Assembly (NCBI RefSeq): GCF_020685205.1 | Contig: NZ_JAJERB010000002.1 | Coordinates: forward strand, 1 to 64,000 | Direction: 5' to 3' | DNA from: Hymenobacter translucens | GTDB lineage: Bacteria > Bacteroidota > Bacteroidia > Cytophagales > Hymenobacteraceae | DNA: 64,000 nucleotides | Shown here: in pieces, positions 1 to 9,115 of the stretch | Layout: every line of letters begins with the position of its first letter | Position numbering within the stretch: the first letter of the stretch is position 1 | The notes under the pieces: generated by a model | Databases searched by the model: none | Seen by the model: the letters and a program-made list of their open reading frames with translations, nothing else | Told to the model about the DNA's origin: nothing | Translations under genes and position numbers: made by a program

Positions 1-72
1 CCCCTTCCCCCCCACCCCCCCCCCGGCGGGAAGCAAGCCCCGGGGCCACCCCCCCCCTCCCCCTACCCCCAG
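1..72. repeat. C-homopolymer low-complexity tract
   Basis: Runs of C dominate this stretch: 7 at 7-13, 10 at 15-24, 9 at 49-57, 5 at 59-63 and 5 at 66-70. On the minus strand, which carries the neighbouring reductase gene, these are G-runs separated by one to a few bases, a pattern able to form G-quadruplexes. No gene is visible here. Homopolymers of this length are also prone to sequencing error, so exact run lengths should be treated with care. Confidence 0.7.
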
Positions 73-73
73 C

Positions 74-124
74 AAAAAAGAGAGCCCCCTCCCCCCGCAG
101 GGGAAAAAGGCCCCTTCTCTTTTT
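74..124 (-). terminator. Probable terminator of the Old Yellow Enzyme gene
   Basis: Positions 75-82 (AAAAAGAG) and 117-124 (CTCTTTTT) are complementary, with a smaller inner hairpin CCCC-GCA-GGGG at 93-103. Read on the minus strand the structure ends in a run of six T (79-74), about 20 bases past the reductase stop codon. The loop is long and C-rich, so efficiency is uncertain. Confidence 0.5.
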
Positions 125-142
125 GGCTGAAACGGTAACCGG

Positions 143-1261
143 CTACTGGGCCAGGCCCACCTGCTGCTCAGCTATGGCCGGGTAGTCGATGTAGCCCTTT
201 TCACCGCCACCATAGAAGGTAGCCGGGTCCGGGGTGTTGAGGGCCGCACCCTGCTGGTAGCGCTCCACCAGGTCGGGGTTGGCAATGAACGGCACTCCAA
301 AAGAAACCAGGTCCGCCTCTTTATTGGCCAGTGCCGATTCGGCCGTTTCCTGGGTGTAGCCGCCATTCAGGATGAAGGGGCCGCGGAAGATCTGGCGCAA
401 AGCCGGCGCAATTGCAGGCTGGCCGGCGGGGGCCGCCATCGGGTGGCCGGGCAGGGCCTCAATCACATGGAGATACGCCAGTCCAAACCGGTTGAGCTGC
501 TCGGTCAGGTAGCTGAACGTGCCGAGGCGGTCGGCGTCCTTGATGCCGCCCATCGAGCCGTTCGGGGCCAGACGGATGCCGACGCGGTCGGCGCCCAGCA
601 CATCGGCCGCAGCCTGCACGATTTCCAGCGCGAAGCGGGCCCGGTTTTCCACGCTGCCGCCGTACTCGTCGGTGCGCTGGTTGGTACCGTCCTGAATAAA
701 CTGATCAATGAGGTAGCCGTTGGCGCCGTGAATTTCAACTCCGTCGAATCCGGCTGCTTTGGCATTCTCGGCCGCCCGGCGGAAATCTTCGACCACGGCT
801 TTCACTTCGTGGATTTCCAAAGCCCGGGGCGTGGGAATATCCTCCATCCCCTTGTCGGTGTAAGCCTGCACGCCCACCGGCTTCACCGCCGATGGCGCTA
901 CCGGCAGCTCGCCGTTCTGAAAAAACGGGTGGGAAATGGCGCCTACGTGCCAGAGCTGCACAAAGATGCGGCCACCGGCGGCGTGTACGGCATCGGTAAC
1001 CTTGCGCCAGCCGGCTACCTGGGCCTCGGAGTAGATGCCGGGGGTGAAAGCATAGCCCACTCCCTGCGGCGAAACCTGGGCGCCCTCGGTGATAATGAGG
1101 CCCGCCGAAGCCCGCTGCACGTAATAAGCCACGGTAGCGTCGGTGGGCACGTTGCCCTCGTTGTTGGCGCGGCTGCGCGTCATGGGCGCCATCACGAGGC
1201 GGTTGGGCAGGTTCACGGCCCCGGCCTGGAAGGAAGTAAACAGAACAGATGATTGACTCAT
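143..1261 (-). CDS. Old Yellow Enzyme family alkene reductase
   Basis: Predicted FMN-dependent, NAD(P)H-using ene-reductase of the cytoplasm that reduces activated C=C bonds or nitro and other electrophilic compounds. The 372-residue length is typical for the NemA/xenobiotic reductase group. Visible motifs are the start NRLVMAPMTRSRA (about 20-32), the substrate-binding His-x-x-Asn and catalytic Tyr within EIHGANGYLIDQF (H178, N181, Y183), and the late FMN-phosphate segment FILNGGYT. The gene stands alone. The next gene (OmpA-like) lies on the same strand 179 bases upstream and a candidate terminator follows. The physiological substrate cannot be told from sequence, so no gene symbol is given. 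Confidence 0.93.
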   Translation of the reverse strand: MSQSSVLFTSFQAGAVNLPNRLVMAPMTRSRANNEGNVPTDATVAYYVQRASAGLIITEGAQVSPQGVGYAFTPGIYSEAQVAGWRKVTDAVHAAGGRIFVQLWHVGAISHPFFQNGELPVAPSAVKPVGVQAYTDKGMEDIPTPRALEIHEVKAVVEDFRRAAENAKAAGFDGVEIHGANGYLIDQFIQDGTNQRTDEYGGSVENRARFALEIVQAAADVLGADRVGIRLAPNGSMGGIKDADRLGTFSYLTEQLNRFGLAYLHVIEALPGHPMAAPAGQPAIAPALRQIFRGPFILNGGYTQETAESALANKEADLVSFGVPFIANPDLVERYQQGAALNTPDPATFYGGGEKGYIDYPAIAEQQVGLAQ

Positions 1262-1440
1262 GTCGGATACAGTGGAAAGCCCGCAATACGCGGGCGTGGT
1301 TGATGCTCTCTAACCAGTGTACCTACATAAATGTTTTAAATCGTCGAGACTTCACCATTCCCGGCCGCGGCGGCCAGGCAGCCAGGCTGTATTCTCCTTC
1401 CCAGCGTTACCAGAAACAATAGCCAACAGCCACCGGCCAG

Positions 1441-2517
1441 CTACCGAACCACAACTTCCACCCGGCGGTTACGGGGGCGCTGACGCGGGTCGTCGTTGTC
1501 GGCCACCGGCCGGGTGCCGCCATAGCCCTCGGCCACCAGCCGGTGGGCCTCCACGCCGTTGCGCAGCAGGTAGTCGCGCACCCGCTCGGCCCGCTGCCGG
1601 GAAAGCTGCAGGTTCAGGGCCGGGTCGCCCACGTTGTCGGTGTGGCCCACGATTTCGAGCTGCAGGGCCGGCTGGCTTTTCAGCAGCTGAGCCAGCTTGT
1701 CGAGCTCCGGCAACGAGGAGGGCAGCATTCGGGCTACGCCCTGCTCAAAGTAAAGATGCTCCAGCACCACCGTGGAGCCTTTGGCCAGGGAGCCCAGCTC
1801 CGACAGTTCGGACCCAACCCGGGGCTCAGCCATAGTCGCGGGCTGCGCCGGTGCTGGCCGGCGCACCGGCGGCCGGCGGCCGGTTTCCTGTGGGCGCACC
1901 GGCACTGCGGCCCGAACGGGGGCGGGCTTCGGGTTTGCCGCAATGACAGGTGAGGCTACCGGTGGTTTTACGGGCGGCGCTACCGGGATGGGCCTGGCCG
2001 TGGGTGGAAGCTGAACAAACAGGTGACGGGTGGGCACCACTTCCTCCCGGGCGGGGGCATCCGGGCGCTGCCACAGCAGCACAGCGCGGGCTTCAATGGC
2101 CTGCTGAAAGTATTCTATGCGAATGGGGTAGTAGCGCCCGGCTTCCAGCCGGATAGACACGGAGGCCGGCACGTGGTCCTGGGGCCGCCAGCTGTTGATG
2201 AGCTGCTTATGGCCCAGCCAGAACCGCAGACCGTCATCCATTACGGTCGAAAACCGGTACTCCCCGGATACAGGCGCCAGCAGGTAGCCGGTCCAGCGAA
2301 CTGAATACGACTGCACCGGCATGCCCGGGCCCGGGGCCGTGTTGTCCCAGTTAAAGTCAATAACTGCGTCAGTGCGCACGAACACCATCCGCTCGAAGTT
2401 CTCCCCGGCAAAGTAGGCGCCCTGTATTCCGCCGCCCGGGGCAGCGGGGGCCTGGGACCAGGCGGGAGTGGAAAATAGGAGCAGCAGCAGCAAGCCCGGA
2501 CAGTAGCGTAGCAGCAT
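1441..2517 (-). CDS. PA14 and OmpA-domain envelope protein
   Basis: Secreted envelope protein of 358 residues. I start at the ATG at 2517, which gives a clean signal peptide (about 1-22, Leu-rich, ending PAWSQA). A TTG 24 bases upstream would only add eight residues. A PA14-like beta-barrel module spans roughly 28-160, with the typical yRFstvmDDGlRfWLg core, and may bind sugars. A Pro/Ala-rich linker follows at about 170-240. The C-terminal OmpA domain (about 245-358) contains the peptidoglycan-binding pattern GHTDNVGDPALNLQLSRQRA and ends NRRVEVVVR. It probably tethers the outer membrane or a surface complex to peptidoglycan. The gene is divergent from the methionine operon. The partner of the PA14 module is unknown. 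Confidence 0.87.
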   Translation of the reverse strand: MLLRYCPGLLLLLLFSTPAWSQAPAAPGGGIQGAYFAGENFERMVFVRTDAVIDFNWDNTAPGPGMPVQSYSVRWTGYLLAPVSGEYRFSTVMDDGLRFWLGHKQLINSWRPQDHVPASVSIRLEAGRYYPIRIEYFQQAIEARAVLLWQRPDAPAREEVVPTRHLFVQLPPTARPIPVAPPVKPPVASPVIAANPKPAPVRAAVPVRPQETGRRPPVRRPAPAQPATMAEPRVGSELSELGSLAKGSTVVLEHLYFEQGVARMLPSSLPELDKLAQLLKSQPALQLEIVGHTDNVGDPALNLQLSRQRAERVRDYLLRNGVEAHRLVAEGYGGTRPVADNDDPRQRPRNRRVEVVVR

Positions 2518-2639
2518 ATAGATCAGATAGAAGGCAAGCAATAATTCAGATTTGCAATTCTAACGCAAATCCCCGCTTCCCTTGTATGCCGGTTTCTGTT
2601 TAACCCGCGTCCGGCCCCTGGTGGGCGGCGCCGGGGTGG

Positions 2640-2671
2640 TTTGGCGTTGAGCTTTTCGCGTTCTATCTTTG
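2640..2671 (+). promoter_or_regulatory. Bacteroidota-type promoter of metH-metF
   Basis: TTTG at 2640-2643 is followed after 20 bases by TATCTTTG at 2664-2671, matching the -33/-7 consensus of the Bacteroidota housekeeping sigma factor (TTTG and TAnnTTTG). The implied transcription start at about 2677-2680 coincides with the first base of the riboswitch aptamer, which supports both calls. Confidence 0.8.
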
Positions 2672-2678
2672 CTATCGA

Positions 2679-2859
2679 TACTTATCCAGAAAGACCGAGG
2701 GACTGGGCCCGACGACGTCTTGGCAACCTGAAATAAAACAAGGTGCCAACTCCCGTTCCAAAACTTTGGCTTTGGAAGAAGATAAGTACAGGACTCGCCT
2801 CTGCGCGGCTCTTTCTGGATAGGCTTTACACTATTGCCGATTCACCGAAGAGCAGTTCC
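2679..2859 (+). promoter_or_regulatory. SAM-I (S-box) riboswitch leader of metH
   Basis: The aptamer covers about 2679-2788. P1 is an 8-pair helix between TACTTATC (2679-2686) and GATAAGTA (2781-2788). Between them lie S-box signature segments: CCGAGGGACTGGCCC-like sequence at 2695-2710, GGCAACC at 2722-2728 and GGTGCCAACTCC at 2742-2753. S-box RNAs bind S-adenosylmethionine and normally switch methionine genes off. Downstream, 2810-2823 can pair with 2681-2694 over 14 positions (one U-G), which would break P1. The overlapping stretch 2808-2814 can instead pair with GAAGAGC at 2847-2853, just before the metH ATG. There is no U-run after a hairpin, so control of translation is more likely than termination. 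Confidence 0.9.
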
Positions 2860-5800
2860 ATGCAGCCGACGCCCCGCCCCGATTCCCCGCTTTACGATAT
2901 TCTACAGCAGCGCATCCTCGTACTCGACGGGGCCATGGGCACCATGATTCAGCGCCATACGCTGGACGAGGCCGACTTCCGGGGTGCCCGCTTTGCCAGC
3001 CACCCCAAGCCCCTGCGCGGCAACAACGACCTGCTCAGCCTCACCCGGCCCGACATCATCCGGGGCATCCACGCCGACTACTTCGCGGCCGGGGCCGACA
3101 TGGTCGAAACCAACACCTTCAGCGGCACCACCATTGCCCAGGCCGACTACGGCCTTGAGCACATTGTATATGAGCTGAACTTTGAGTCGGCCCGCATTGC
3201 CAAAGAGGTGGCCGACGAGTTTACGGCCCGGAACCCAGCTAAGCCCCGGTTTGTGGCCGGCGCCATCGGGCCTACCAACCGCACCGCCTCCCTTTCCCCC
3301 GACGTCAACCGCCCCGGCTTCCGGGCCGTGACGTTCGACGAGCTGGCCGCGGCCTACCACGAGCAGGTGCGCGGACTGGTGGAAGGCGGCTCGGACACGC
3401 TGCTGATTGAAACCATCTTCGACACGCTCAATGCCAAGGCGGCCCTGTACGCGGTGCAGAAGTTTTTCGACGAGGGCGGCAAGGTGGTGCCGGTTATGAT
3501 TTCGGGCACCATCACCGACGCCTCGGGCCGCACCCTGAGCGGGCAGACGGTAGAAGCCTTCTGGAACTCGATCAGCCACCTGCCTTTGCTGAGCGTGGGT
3601 TTGAACTGTGCCCTGGGTGCTGACCAGCTGCACGTCTACGTGAAAGAGCTGAGCCGCCTGGCCGACGTGCACATCTCGGCCTACCCCAATGCCGGCCTGC
3701 CCAACGCCTTTGGCGGTTACGACGAGTCGGCCCAGGAATTTGCGGCCGTAGTGGAAAACTACCTGAAGGAAGGCATCGTGACGGTGGCCGGCGGGTGTTG
3801 CGGCACCACGCCCCAGCACATTGCCGAGCTGGCCAAGCTGGCCGAAAGATACAAGCCCCGCCCTTTGCCCGAGCTGCCGAAAGCAACCCGGCTGGCGGGC
3901 CTCGAGCCGTTCGGCATCACCCCCGACAGCCTGTTTGTAAACGTGGGGGAGCGGTGCAACGTGACCGGCTCCCGGGCCTTTGCCCGCCTGATCCGGACCG
4001 GCGCCTACGAGCAGGCTTTACAGGTGGCCCGCGACCAGGTGGAAGGCGGTGCCCAGGTGCTCGACGTAAATATGGACGAAGGCATGCTCGACTCCGAGCA
4101 GGCCATGACGACCTTCCTGAACCTGATTGCCTCCGAGCCCGATATTTCGCGCGTGCCGGTGATGATTGACTCCTCGAAGTGGACCGTGCTCGAAGCCGGC
4201 CTGAAGTGCGTGCAGGGCAAGAGCATCGTGAACTCGATTTCCCTGAAGGAGGGCGAGGACGTATTCCGGGAGCGGGCCCGCACCGTGCGGCAATACGGCG
4301 CGGCCATGGTCGTCATGGCGTTTGATGAGAACGGGCAGGCCGACACGCTCGAAAAGCGCATCGAAATCTGCCAGCGCAGCTACGACATCCTGGTAAACGA
4401 AGTGGGCTTCCCGGCCCAGGACATCATCTTCGACCCCAACATCCTGACCGTAGGTACGGGCATGGAGGAGCACCGCAACTACGCGCTGGACTTCATCGAG
4501 GCCGTGCGCTGGATCAAGCAGAACCTGCCCGGCGCCCTCACCAGCGGGGGCGTGTCGAACATCAGCTTTTCCTACCGCGGCAACGACGTGGTGCGCGAGG
4601 CCATGCACACGGCTTTCCTCTACCACGCCATTGCTGCCGGCCTCGACATGGGCATCGTCAACCCCAGCCAGCTGGGCGTGTACGACGAGATTCCGAAAGA
4701 CCTGCTCGAGCTGGTGGAAGACGTGCTGCTCAACCGACGCCCCGACGCCACCGAGCGGCTCGTGGACTTCGCCGAGACGGTAAAGCAAAAGGACAAAGTA
4801 GAAGTGGTGGCCGACGCCTGGCGCAGCCTGCCGGTAGCCGAGCGCCTCCAGCACGCGCTGGTGCGCGGCATCACCGAGTTTATCGACCAGGACACCGAGG
4901 AAGTGCGCCGGCAGGTGGGCCGGCCTTTGGAAGTAATTGAAGGCCCGCTGATGGCCGGTATGAACGTGGTAGGCGACCTGTTCGGGGCCGGCAAGATGTT
5001 TCTGCCCCAGGTGGTGAAGTCGGCCCGGGTGATGAAGAAGGCCGTGGCGTATCTGGAGCCGTATCTGCTGGCCGACAAGCAGGGCTCGGAGCGGCAGACG
5101 GCGGGCAAGATCCTGCTGGCCACCGTGAAGGGCGACGTGCACGACATCGGCAAAAACATCGTGGGCGTGGTTTTGGCCTGCAACAACTTCGACATCGTGG
5201 ACCTGGGCGTGATGGTGCCGCTGGAGCGGATCCTGGACGAGGCCGTAAAGCAGAACGTCGACGTCATTGGCCTGAGCGGGCTGATTACGCCGAGCCTGGA
5301 CGAGATGGTGTACGTGGCCCAGGAAATGGAAAAGCGGGGGCTGAAGATTCCGCTGCTCATCGGCGGGGCTACCACCTCCCGCCTGCACGCCGCCGTGAAG
5401 GTGGCGCCCAACTACTCCGGCCCGATGGTGCACGTGCACGACGCCTCCCGCTCGGTGGGCGTGGCCGCCAGCCTGCTCGGCTCCAGCGCCGAGGCCTACG
5501 CCCGCACCGTACAGGATGAGTACACCGCCCTGCGCACCGACTACGCCAGCCGGCAGCGCGAAAAGAACTACCTGAGCATCAAAGACGCCCGCGCCAACGG
5601 CTTCCACGCCGACTGGACCACCGCGCCCATCACCAAGCCGACGTTCCTGGGCACGAAGGTGTTCGACAACTACCCGCTGGCCGAGCTGGCCGAGTACATC
5701 GACTGGACGCCCTTCTTCCACACCTGGGAGCTGAAGGGGCGCTACCCGCGCATCCTGGAAGACGAGAACCTGGGCGAAGCCGCGACTAAGCTGTTTGCCG

Positions 5801-6576
5801 ATGCCCAGACCATGCTGCAGAAAATCATTGCCGAAAACCTGCTCACGGCCCGGGCCGTGGTCGGCTTCTGGCCCGCCAACACGGTCGACCACGACACCAT
5901 CGAGGTGTATGCCGACGACCAGCGGGCTGCCGTAGCCACCGAGTTCTTCACGCTCCGCCAGCAGGGCGAGAAAGGCCCCGGCATTCCCAACCTGGCCTTC
6001 TCCGACTTTCTGGCTCCCAAGGAATCGGGCCGGGAAGACTACCTCGGCGGCTTTGCCGTAACGGCGGGACTGGGCATCGAGAAGCTGATCGGGCAGTTTG
6101 AGGCTGACCACGACGACTACTCCGTCATCATGGTCAAGGCCCTGGCCGACCGGCTGGCCGAAGCCTTTGCCGAGCGCCTGCACCAGCGGGTGCGGGAAGA
6201 GTTCTGGGGCTATTCCGCCGACGAGAAGCTGACCAAGGAAGAGCTGATTCAGGAAAAGTACCGCGGCGTGCGGCCCGCCCCCGGCTACCCCGGCTGCCCC
6301 GACCACACCGAGAAAATCACCCTGTTCCAGCTGCTCGACGCCGACGGGCAGACCGGCATTAAGCTCACCGAAAACCTGGCGATGTACCCCGCCTCGTCGG
6401 TCAGCGGCCTGTACTACGCCCACCCTGACTCCCGCTACTTCGGTTTGGGCAAAATTGGGCCGGATCAGGTCGAAGACATTGCCCGCCGCAAGAACATGCC
6501 GGTCGCCGAGCTGGAGCGGTGGCTTTCCCCCAACCTCAACTACCAGCCGCAGGCTTCGGCAGCTGTCAGCTCGTAG
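2860..6576 (+). CDS. metH: Cobalamin-dependent methionine synthase
   Basis: Cytoplasmic enzyme that moves a methyl group from 5-methyltetrahydrofolate through cobalamin to homocysteine. All modules of full-length MetH are present in 1238 residues. The homocysteine domain has zinc ligands C250, C313 and C314 (GLNCALG and GGCCGTTP), which match Cys247/310/311 of the E. coli enzyme. The pterin-binding domain begins near [15 protein letters not shown]. The B12 domain carries [11 protein letters not shown] with ligand H761. The C-terminal reactivation domain has [16 protein letters not shown] start at the ATG at 2860. The in-frame 39-residue extension from 2743 lies inside the riboswitch and is not coding. 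metF follows after 69 bases, which makes a SAM-controlled operon. Confidence 0.98.
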   Translation: MQPTPRPDSPLYDILQQRILVLDGAMGTMIQRHTLDEADFRGARFASHPKPLRGNNDLLSLTRPDIIRGIHADYFAAGADMVETNTFSGTTIAQADYGLEHIVYELNFESARIAKEVADEFTARNPAKPRFVAGAIGPTNRTASLSPDVNRPGFRAVTFDELAAAYHEQVRGLVEGGSDTLLIETIFDTLNAKAALYAVQKFFDEGGKVVPVMISGTITDASGRTLSGQTVEAFWNSISHLPLLSVGLNCALGADQLHVYVKELSRLADVHISAYPNAGLPNAFGGYDESAQEFAAVVENYLKEGIVTVAGGCCGTTPQHIAELAKLAERYKPRPLPELPKATRLAGLEPFGITPDSLFVNVGERCNVTGSRAFARLIRTGAYEQALQVARDQVEGGAQVLDVNMDEGMLDSEQAMTTFLNLIASEPDISRVPVMIDSSKWTVLEAGLKCVQGKSIVNSISLKEGEDVFRERARTVRQYGAAMVVMAFDENGQADTLEKRIEICQRSYDILVNEVGFPAQDIIFDPNILTVGTGMEEHRNYALDFIEAVRWIKQNLPGALTSGGVSNISFSYRGNDVVREAMHTAFLYHAIAAGLDMGIVNPSQLGVYDEIPKDLLELVEDVLLNRRPDATERLVDFAETVKQKDKVEVVADAWRSLPVAERLQHALVRGITEFIDQDTEEVRRQVGRPLEVIEGPLMAGMNVVGDLFGAGKMFLPQVVKSARVMKKAVAYLEPYLLADKQGSERQTAGKILLATVKGDVHDIGKNIVGVVLACNNFDIVDLGVMVPLERILDEAVKQNVDVIGLSGLITPSLDEMVYVAQEMEKRGLKIPLLIGGATTSRLHAAVKVAPNYSGPMVHVHDASRSVGVAASLLGSSAEAYARTVQDEYTALRTDYASRQREKNYLSIKDARANGFHADWTTAPITKPTFLGTKVFDNYPLAELAEYIDWTPFFHTWELKGRYPRILEDENLGEAATKLFADAQTMLQKIIAENLLTARAVVGFWPANTVDHDTIEVYADDQRAAVATEFFTLRQQGEKGPGIPNLAFSDFLAPKESGREDYLGGFAVTAGLGIEKLIGQFEADHDDYSVIMVKALADRLAEAFAERLHQRVREEFWGYSADEKLTKEELIQEKYRGVRPAPGYPGCPDHTEKITLFQLLDADGQTGIKLTENLAMYPASSVSGLYYAHPDSRYFGLGKIGPDQVEDIARRKNMPVAELERWLSPNLNYQPQASAAVSS

Positions 6577-6645
6577 CCGCTGGCCCTCATTCTTCTTACT
6601 AATTACTCGCAAAAAGCTAACCGCTATAAGCGAACCGCTCAACTA

Positions 6646-7602
6646 ATGAAAGTAACTGAACACCTGTCCCGTGCCGATGGCAAGACGCTGTTTTCCTTTG
6701 AGGTGCTGCCGCCGCGCAAGGGCGAGAACATCCAGAACCTGTTCGGCAACATCGAGCCCCTGATGGAGTTCAAGCCCCCGTTTATCGACGTGACCTACCA
6801 CCGCGAGGAATACGTGTACCGCAAGCACCCCAATGGCTTTCTGGAAAAGAAAACGGTGCGCAAGCGCCCCGGTACCGTGGGCATCTGCGCCGCCATCAAG
6901 AACCGGTTCGACGTGGACACCGTGCCCCACCTTACCTGCGGGGGCTTCTCGAAAGAGGAAACCGAGAATGCGCTGATTGACCTGCACTTCCTGGGCATCG
7001 ACAACGTGCTGGCTTTGCGCGGGGACCCGATCAAGACTGAGCCCCACTTCGTGCCCGAGCCCGACGGCCACGCCTACGCCAGCGACCTGATTGAGCAGAT
7101 TACCTGCATGAACCACGGCCGCTACCTCGACGAGGAGCAGGAGGACACGTTTCCGACCAACTTCTGCATCGGCACGGCGGGCTACCCCGAAAAGCACTTC
7201 GAAGCCCCCAACCACGGCGCCGACCTGCGCTACCTCAAGCAGAAGATTGACCGTGGGGCCGATTACATCGTGACCCAGATGTTTTTCGACAACGAGCAGT
7301 TCTTCAACTTCGAGAAGCGCTGCCGGGCCGCCGGCATTACGGTCCCCATCATTCCCGGCCTGAAGCCCTTCACGGCCAAAAGCCAGCTGACCATGCTGCC
7401 CCGCACCTTTTACCTGAACATTCCCGACGAGCTGGTGGACTCCATCCAGGCCTGCCCTGACAATACCGCGGTGCGCCAGGTCGGCATTGAGTGGTGCATC
7501 AACCAAAGCCGGGAGCTGATGGCTCACGGCGTACCCTGCCTGCACTACTACTCGATGGGCAAGTCGGAGTCCATCCGGCGGGTAGCCGCGGCGCTGTTCT
7601 AG
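6646..7602 (+). CDS. metF: Methylenetetrahydrofolate reductase
   Basis: FAD enzyme of one-carbon metabolism that reduces 5,10-methylene-THF to 5-methyl-THF, the methyl donor used by the upstream MetH. The 318-residue single-domain (bacterial) form shows the TIM-barrel landmarks FEVLPPRKGE (about 17-26), HLTCGGFSKEE (about 99-109), NVLALRGDP (about 123-131), DYIVTQMFFD (about 206-215) and PIIPGLKPF (about 236-244). It follows metH by 69 bases on the same strand with no promoter or terminator between, and a strong hairpin lies downstream, so the two genes are probably one transcript under the SAM riboswitch. Confidence 0.97.
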   Translation: MKVTEHLSRADGKTLFSFEVLPPRKGENIQNLFGNIEPLMEFKPPFIDVTYHREEYVYRKHPNGFLEKKTVRKRPGTVGICAAIKNRFDVDTVPHLTCGGFSKEETENALIDLHFLGIDNVLALRGDPIKTEPHFVPEPDGHAYASDLIEQITCMNHGRYLDEEQEDTFPTNFCIGTAGYPEKHFEAPNHGADLRYLKQKIDRGADYIVTQMFFDNEQFFNFEKRCRAAGITVPIIPGLKPFTAKSQLTMLPRTFYLNIPDELVDSIQACPDNTAVRQVGIEWCINQSRELMAHGVPCLHYYSMGKSESIRRVAAALF

Positions 7603-7630
7603 GAGCTGCCCGGCCTGCGTTCCTTCTGGA

Positions 7631-7657
7631 AAAGCCCGGCTCCTCAGGCCGGGCTTT
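7631..7657 (+). terminator. Intrinsic terminator after metF
   Basis: AAAGCCCGGC (7631-7640) pairs with GCCGGGCTTT (7648-7657) around a 7-base loop, 28 bases after the metF stop. The T-run is short, but the A/T flanks are the usual form in this genome. Confidence 0.8.
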
Positions 7658-7734
7658 CTCGTCAATCCGAAGCGCTGATAATCCGCCACGCCCGATCTTA
7701 CCGTATCAGCCAGTATCACCTCTCCCACCCGGCT

Positions 7735-8214
7735 ATGAACAACCTCGACGAGCTGTTTGCTCAGCTGCGCACGGCCACGGCTCCCCTGGAAATTGAGGCC
7801 CTGCAGAACGGAATCTGGCATATCTGGCTGGCTACCGGCGACCAGGCCCTCGACAAGCAGCTCGAAGCCGGCATGCGGGCCCTGGCCGCCGACGACTATA
7901 GCCGGGCCATTGCCGACTTCACCCACCTGATCGAGGCCCGCCCCGATTTGCCGGAAGGGTGGAACAAGCGGGCCACGGCCTACTACCTGCGGGGGGAGTA
8001 CCGCGCTTCCCTGCTCGATATTGCCGAAACCCTGCGCCGCGAGCCCCGCCACTTTGGCGCCCTCAGTGGCTGGGCTACTATCCTGCGCATGCTTGGCGAC
8101 GATAAAGGCACCCTGCGCGTGCTGGAGCGCCTGGCCCGGGTGTGCCCCCATCTGCCCGGTCTGCAAAGCCAGATGCGCGATCTGCAGGAGCGGCTCAGTG
8201 ACGAGGCGCCTTAG
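7735..8214 (+). CDS. TPR-like protein of unknown function
   Basis: Cytoplasmic protein of 159 residues without a signal peptide. Helical repeats of the tetratricopeptide kind are visible from about residue 45, including ALAADDYSRAIADFTHLIEA and PEGWNKRATAYYLRGEYRAS, followed by a third, less regular unit at about 100-145. Such repeats mediate protein binding and no catalytic motif is seen. It sits between two strong terminators and is therefore probably transcribed alone, starting in the short gap after metF. The pattern of a C-terminal TPR pair resembles small conserved proteins in many bacteria, but the partner cannot be named. Confidence 0.75.
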   Translation: MNNLDELFAQLRTATAPLEIEALQNGIWHIWLATGDQALDKQLEAGMRALAADDYSRAIADFTHLIEARPDLPEGWNKRATAYYLRGEYRASLLDIAETLRREPRHFGALSGWATILRMLGDDKGTLRVLERLARVCPHLPGLQSQMRDLQERLSDEAP

Positions 8215-8270
8215 CTATCACAACCTGCACACCAGCGCGTTATCTTTTTTTTGCTAAAGCAAACGATATC

Positions 8271-8312
8271 AGCCTCTTCCTGGCATCCAGACCAGGGAGA
8301 GGCTGTTTTTTT
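8271..8312 (+). terminator. Intrinsic terminator after the TPR-like gene
   Basis: A 13-pair stem, AGCCTCTTCCTGG (8271-8283) with CCAGGGAGAGGCT (8292-8304), one pair being G-U, is followed by seven T at 8306-8312. It is a textbook rho-independent terminator 56 bases after the stop codon. Confidence 0.9.
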
Positions 8313-8325
8313 GTTGCGTCATATT

Positions 8326-8355
8326 TTAATTTGCATCAGTAGTAAGTACTTACTA
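8326..8355 (+). promoter_or_regulatory. Promoter-like site overlapping a 16-bp palindrome
   Basis: TTAATTTG at 8326-8333 is close to the -7 consensus TAnnTTTG. Immediately after it lies the perfect palindrome TAGTAAGTACTTACTA (8340-8355), at the place where transcription would start. This arrangement suits a dimeric repressor controlling the TonB C-terminal protein gene that begins at 8483. The regulator is unknown. Confidence 0.5.
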
Positions 8356-8482
8356 ACTTCCCTACCTCAACCCCACGCAAATCTCTGCTCTGCTTCTGAA
8401 AGTCTGACTTTCTGTTTCATGCTTTCGGAAGCGCCTGCTTCTGATCCCACTCAGAACCTCAATTCCCACTCAAAACGTCTCT

Positions 8483-9061
8483 ATGAAAAAACTTGTACTT
8501 AGTCTGTTACTGCTTCTCCTGCTGTTGCCCCTGGGAGTCCGGGCCCAAAAGCTGCGCAAAACCAATTGGGAGAGCGGAATGATGGAAAAGGGAAAGAAAG
8601 TCGGGGAGTGGGAATACTATGCCTACACCCGCGACGGCCGGCAGGTGGTGGTCCAGCGCTACGACCACACAACCCAAAAGCTGACGTACTTCCGGCCTGT
8701 CGACGATATCATGTACTCCGTGCAGCAGGGCCCCGACAAGTGGGTGCGCAGCCGGGTAGAGCAGCCCCCGCTCTTTATTGGTGGCGATGCGGCCCTGGCC
8801 GTGTTCACCTCAAAGCTCACCTATCCGCAAAATGCCCAGGACCGCAAGATTCAGGGTAAGGTGATTGTCGAGTTTACCGTGGACACGCTCGGCCGCGCCT
8901 CCAATCATAAAGTGCTGATGGGCATTGGGGGCGGCTGCGACGAGGAAGCCCTGCGCACGAGCAAGGAAATTCCCAACCAATGGATTCCGGCCCGCAAGGA
9001 CGGCCACGCCGTGGCGGTGGTCTACGAAATGCCCTTCACCTTCCGGCTGCGGCAGGAATAG
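8483..9061 (+). CDS. Secreted protein with a TonB C-terminal domain
   Basis: The 192-residue protein begins with a clear signal peptide (about 1-21, a long Leu run ending GVRAQ). Residues 25-60 form a short module with KxNWESGMMEKGKKVGEWEYY, like the MORN-type repeats found in Bacteroidota exported proteins. Residues 92-190 match the TonB C-terminal fold, with LTYPQNAQDRKIQGKVIVEF and DEEALRTSKEIPNQWIPAR. Classic TonB carries a membrane anchor and a long Pro-rich spacer, and neither is seen, so this is more likely a periplasmic TonB-domain protein than a working energy transducer. It is the first gene of a probable run reaching 11905. Confidence 0.82.
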   Translation: MKKLVLSLLLLLLLLPLGVRAQKLRKTNWESGMMEKGKKVGEWEYYAYTRDGRQVVVQRYDHTTQKLTYFRPVDDIMYSVQQGPDKWVRSRVEQPPLFIGGDAALAVFTSKLTYPQNAQDRKIQGKVIVEFTVDTLGRASNHKVLMGIGGGCDEEALRTSKEIPNQWIPARKDGHAVAVVYEMPFTFRLRQE

Positions 9062-9115
9062 CCGCCGGCACCGCTCTTGGGTATCCACCTACCGTCGGGC
9101 TGCGTAGAGAGGGCT

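Noticed and set aside
2743..2859. In-frame 39-residue N-terminal extension of metH.
   Set aside because: It lies inside the SAM riboswitch, including the 3' side of P1, and the family N-terminus matches the ATG at 2860.
4018..6642. An 874-residue open frame antisense to metH, with others antisense to tamB (37919-39577), bglX (52295-54334) and susC (61976-63454).
   Set aside because: Composition is Gly/Val/His/Gln-rich without domains. Such long antisense frames arise from the strong GC codon bias of the real genes opposite.
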